From NCBI GenBank assembly GCA_002419215.1, contig DIFQ01000137.1, positions 1 through 16,177 of the forward strand: DNA of 16,177 bases. Direction: 5' to 3'. This document shows, one piece after another, positions 14,896 through 16,177 of this stretch (the first letter of the stretch is position 1; each line of letters opens with the position of its first letter). This DNA comes from Syntrophaceae bacterium UBA5744. GTDB lineage: Bacteria; Desulfobacterota; Syntrophia; Syntrophales; UBA2192. The position numbers and the translations under genes are program-made. The notes under the pieces were generated by a model, which was given only the letters and a program-made list of their open reading frames with translations, was not told where the DNA came from and ran no database searches.

Positions 14896-15020
14896 GGGTC
14901 TCGGGTCTCGGGTCTCGGGAAGAATCCGACAAAAAAAGGACCGAGGCAATCGCACTCGATCCTTTTTTCTTTTCTGTTCCGTCTCTTCACCCGATACCCG
15001 AGACCCTAGACCCGATACCC
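14896..15020. repeat. Heptad-armed inverted element E4 enclosing a terminator
   Basis: GGG starts at 14896, 14903, 14910 and 14917. CCC starts at 14990, 14997, 15004, 15011 and 15018. All are in 7-bp phase. The 70-bp core begins AAGAATCCGAC, resembling AAGATTCCGTC in the core of E3, and then holds an intrinsic terminator. It fills the gap between the convergent HD-GYP and lolA genes, ending 7 bp from the lolA stop codon. Confidence 0.88.
14932..14968. terminator. Bidirectional intrinsic terminator within E4
   Basis: AAAAAAGGA pairs with TCCTTTTTT, and CGAG (14942-14945) pairs with CTCG (14955-14958), with one C-A mismatch and a nine-base loop. A- and T-runs on the two sides let it work for both convergent genes. 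Confidence 0.85.
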
Positions 15021-15026
15021 TGGCTT

Positions 15027-15689
15027 CTATTGTTTCATCACTTCCACTCCTGCCGGGGGCTTGAAGGTGAAGAGGCTGTCGGCCAGGTTCTTGTTGATCT
15101 CGATGGCCGAGAAAGCCAGGGTCGTCACGTTTCCATAGGGATCGAAGAGGATGACCTTCACGATCTGGAAGCTATCCCGGTTCACGGCAACCTGGAGTTT
15201 CTTCACACCCTCCTCGGGTTTCACGGGAACCAGATCGAGAAGATAATTTCCCGCCTTGTCCACCTTTTTGTCCCCGGTGAAGGAGATCCTGAAATCGTCC
15301 TTGAGCTTTCCGATCCCGGCGAGGAACCGGACACTCACGGTGGACTTGAAGATGCCGTCCGCGTTCTGCACGTAGGCCACCTTGTCGGCGGGAACATAGA
15401 GCCAGGCTTTCTCCGGGTTGATGACGAGTTCCTTTGCGGCCGGCCTGGTGTAGACCCAGCGCATCCGCTTGGGTTTCTTGAAATAGAAGGTCCCCTCCTC
15501 GAGCTGGGTCTTCTGCATCGCCTTGAGCGTCACGGTCTGGGTGAAGTGAGCCTTGACCTGTCCGGTCTGCTCATAGGTGTCCTGGATTTTCTGGACAACC
15601 TCGTCGAGGGTGAGAAGTTCACCCCCCCAGGCAGGCACAGTAAAAAAAAGTAAGAGCAAAAAAACAAGGATTGAAAAGGAGTTCCTCAT
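15027..15689 (-). CDS. lolA: Outer-membrane lipoprotein carrier protein LolA
   Basis: This 220-residue periplasmic chaperone would carry lipoproteins released by the LolCDE transporter to the outer membrane. Residues 1-22 form a Sec signal peptide (MRNSF, then a long Leu/Phe run and VPAWG), with cleavage likely near residue 22. The mature part shows LolA-type features: VKAHFTQTV followed by GTFYFKKPKRMRWVY and LYVPADKVAYVQ, and a long beta-rich body ending in FKPPAGVEVMKQ. Length fits the family. The ATG at 15689 is chosen because the signal peptide begins there; the frame is open 50 codons further, through an AT-rich region that looks non-coding. The ribosome site is weak (GGAACGG). It is convergent with the HD-GYP gene and appears to be transcribed alone. 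Confidence 0.9.
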   Translation of the reverse strand: MRNSFSILVFLLLLFFTVPAWGGELLTLDEVVQKIQDTYEQTGQVKAHFTQTVTLKAMQKTQLEEGTFYFKKPKRMRWVYTRPAAKELVINPEKAWLYVPADKVAYVQNADGIFKSTVSVRFLAGIGKLKDDFRISFTGDKKVDKAGNYLLDLVPVKPEEGVKKLQVAVNRDSFQIVKVILFDPYGNVTTLAFSAIEINKNLADSLFTFKPPAGVEVMKQ

Positions 15690-15796
15690 CAGCCGTTCCA
15701 CAAAGTGGGAAAAGGTGATTCCGGGATGACCGGGCTGGCACGTTTTTTTAATGGTGAATAAATCGCATCCGGACGGGCCGATAAAACGCCGAAATG

Positions 15797-15843
15797 ACGA
15801 TATAATATTCAAGTATTTGATATTATTTATATATTTCAATGCT
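15797..15843. other. AT-rich stretch upstream of lolA
   Basis: This stretch is almost entirely A and T, with runs such as GATATAATATTC and TATTATTTATATATTTCAA, in an otherwise GC-rich window. It could be the lolA promoter region or a DNA-unwinding element. I found no clean -35/-10 pair. Confidence 0.6.
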
Positions 15844-15907
15844 CAATCCGTAGGCAATTTGGTAAAAAACATCGTCGTTACTGAACTTGGCGATCCTGCA
15901 AACAACT

Positions 15908-15928
15908 TTATCAACAGATTTATCCACA
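15908..15928. other. Two DnaA-box-like sites
   Basis: TTATCAACA (15908-15916) and TTATCCACA (15920-15928) lie three bases apart. The second is the perfect classical DnaA box and the first differs from it at one base. A further imperfect site, TTATTCACC on the minus strand, is at 15753-15761, across the AT-rich stretch. This layout resembles a replication-origin region, or a DnaA-regulated promoter. Confidence 0.5.
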
Positions 15929-16110
15929 TCGCTGTTGATGTTCATTTGCGGCCCTTATGCCGCCCCTGATATACCTGTTTTTCACGGCAGAGGTGCCCTG
16001 CAACATGCACGTGATGAGGATTTGAAAAAGGCATCTCCGGACGTTGAAGCAGGACAACCTCCTTCAGCCTCACCTGCCCGCCATCCCTCTCGCAGCAAGG
16101 ATGCGGGGAT

Positions 16111-16165
16111 TTCACCCTCACCCCGGCCCTCTCCCGGAAAAGGAATGGGATTATTCACCCTCACC
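16111..16165. repeat. Direct repeat TTCACCCTCACC, two copies
   Basis: TTCACCCTCACC occurs at 16111-16122 and 16154-16165. The first is followed by CCGGCCCTCTCCCGG. Sequences of this type are, from memory, common dispersed intergenic repeats in proteobacterial genomes. The window ends within it. In 15690-16177 I see no gene; its contents are the AT-rich stretch, the DnaA-box-like sites and this repeat. Confidence 0.6.
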
Positions 16166-16177
16166 TCAATCCTTGTA

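Noticed and set aside
22..15020. The regularly spaced GGG/CCC motifs as CRISPR arrays.
   Set aside because: The period is 7 bp, there are no 20-40-bp spacers, and each site is an inverted pair of short arms; no cas genes are present.
15736..15751. TGGCACG as half of a sigma-54 promoter upstream of lolA.
   Set aside because: The -12 TTGC element is missing (TTTAA is found instead) and the orientation points away from lolA.
15690..15839. LolA start 50 codons upstream.
   Set aside because: The signal peptide begins at 15689; the upstream part runs through AT-rich non-coding DNA.
15982..16164. A 60-codon minus-strand frame at the right end.
   Set aside because: It translates the TTCACCCTCACC-type repeat, has no ribosome site that I can see, and low-complexity composition.

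Overview
The window is GC-rich bacterial DNA carrying eleven genes I would keep. lolA implies a Gram-negative outer membrane. The beta-oxidation genes, the HDOD/HD-GYP signalling cluster and the gene density suggest a deltaproteobacterium-like (Desulfobacterota/Syntrophia-type) chromosome; this assignment is inference.

Layout: (1) 163-4463, plus strand: acyl-CoA dehydrogenase, AMP-forming acyl-CoA synthetase and thiolase, which activate, dehydrogenate and thiolytically cleave a carboxylic acid. A 17-bp-stem terminator follows. (2) 4575-5210: a 52-residue basic orphan protein (minus) and a DUF2905 small membrane protein (plus). (3) 5361-12198, minus strand: a glycogen/alpha-glucan locus read right to left: a GT4 glycosyltransferase, a GH57 protein whose nucleophile-equivalent position reads Gly, and, overlapping it by 4 bases, a 1415-residue fusion of a GT3-type glycogen synthase with a GT35 alpha-glucan phosphorylase. 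(4) 12489-14889, plus strand: a small protein resembling the N-terminal domain of HD-GYP proteins, an HDOD protein and a GAF-HD-GYP c-di-GMP phosphodiesterase-like protein, behind a candidate sigma-54 promoter. (5) 15027-15689, minus: lolA. (6) 15690-16177: no gene, but an AT-rich stretch, DnaA-box-like sites and the edge of a dispersed repeat.

The most unusual structure lies between the genes. Six intergenic elements share one design. A left arm has a guanine-rich triplet recurring every 7 bp, four or five times. A short core follows, then a right arm has the complementary triplet at the same 7-bp period. Five elements use GGG/CCC and one uses GTG/CAC. All triplets keep perfect phase while the 4-bp linkers vary. 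Three of the GGG elements and the GTG element have related cores containing AGATTT and an ATA-rich segment. The other two GGG elements carry different cargo in the core: an intrinsic terminator in one and a C5/G5 palindrome in the other. Two elements are followed by the same small hairpin just ahead of a ribosome binding site, and one supplies the stop codon of a gene. I regard this as a dispersed family of heptad-armed inverted elements and the best candidate for something undescribed here.
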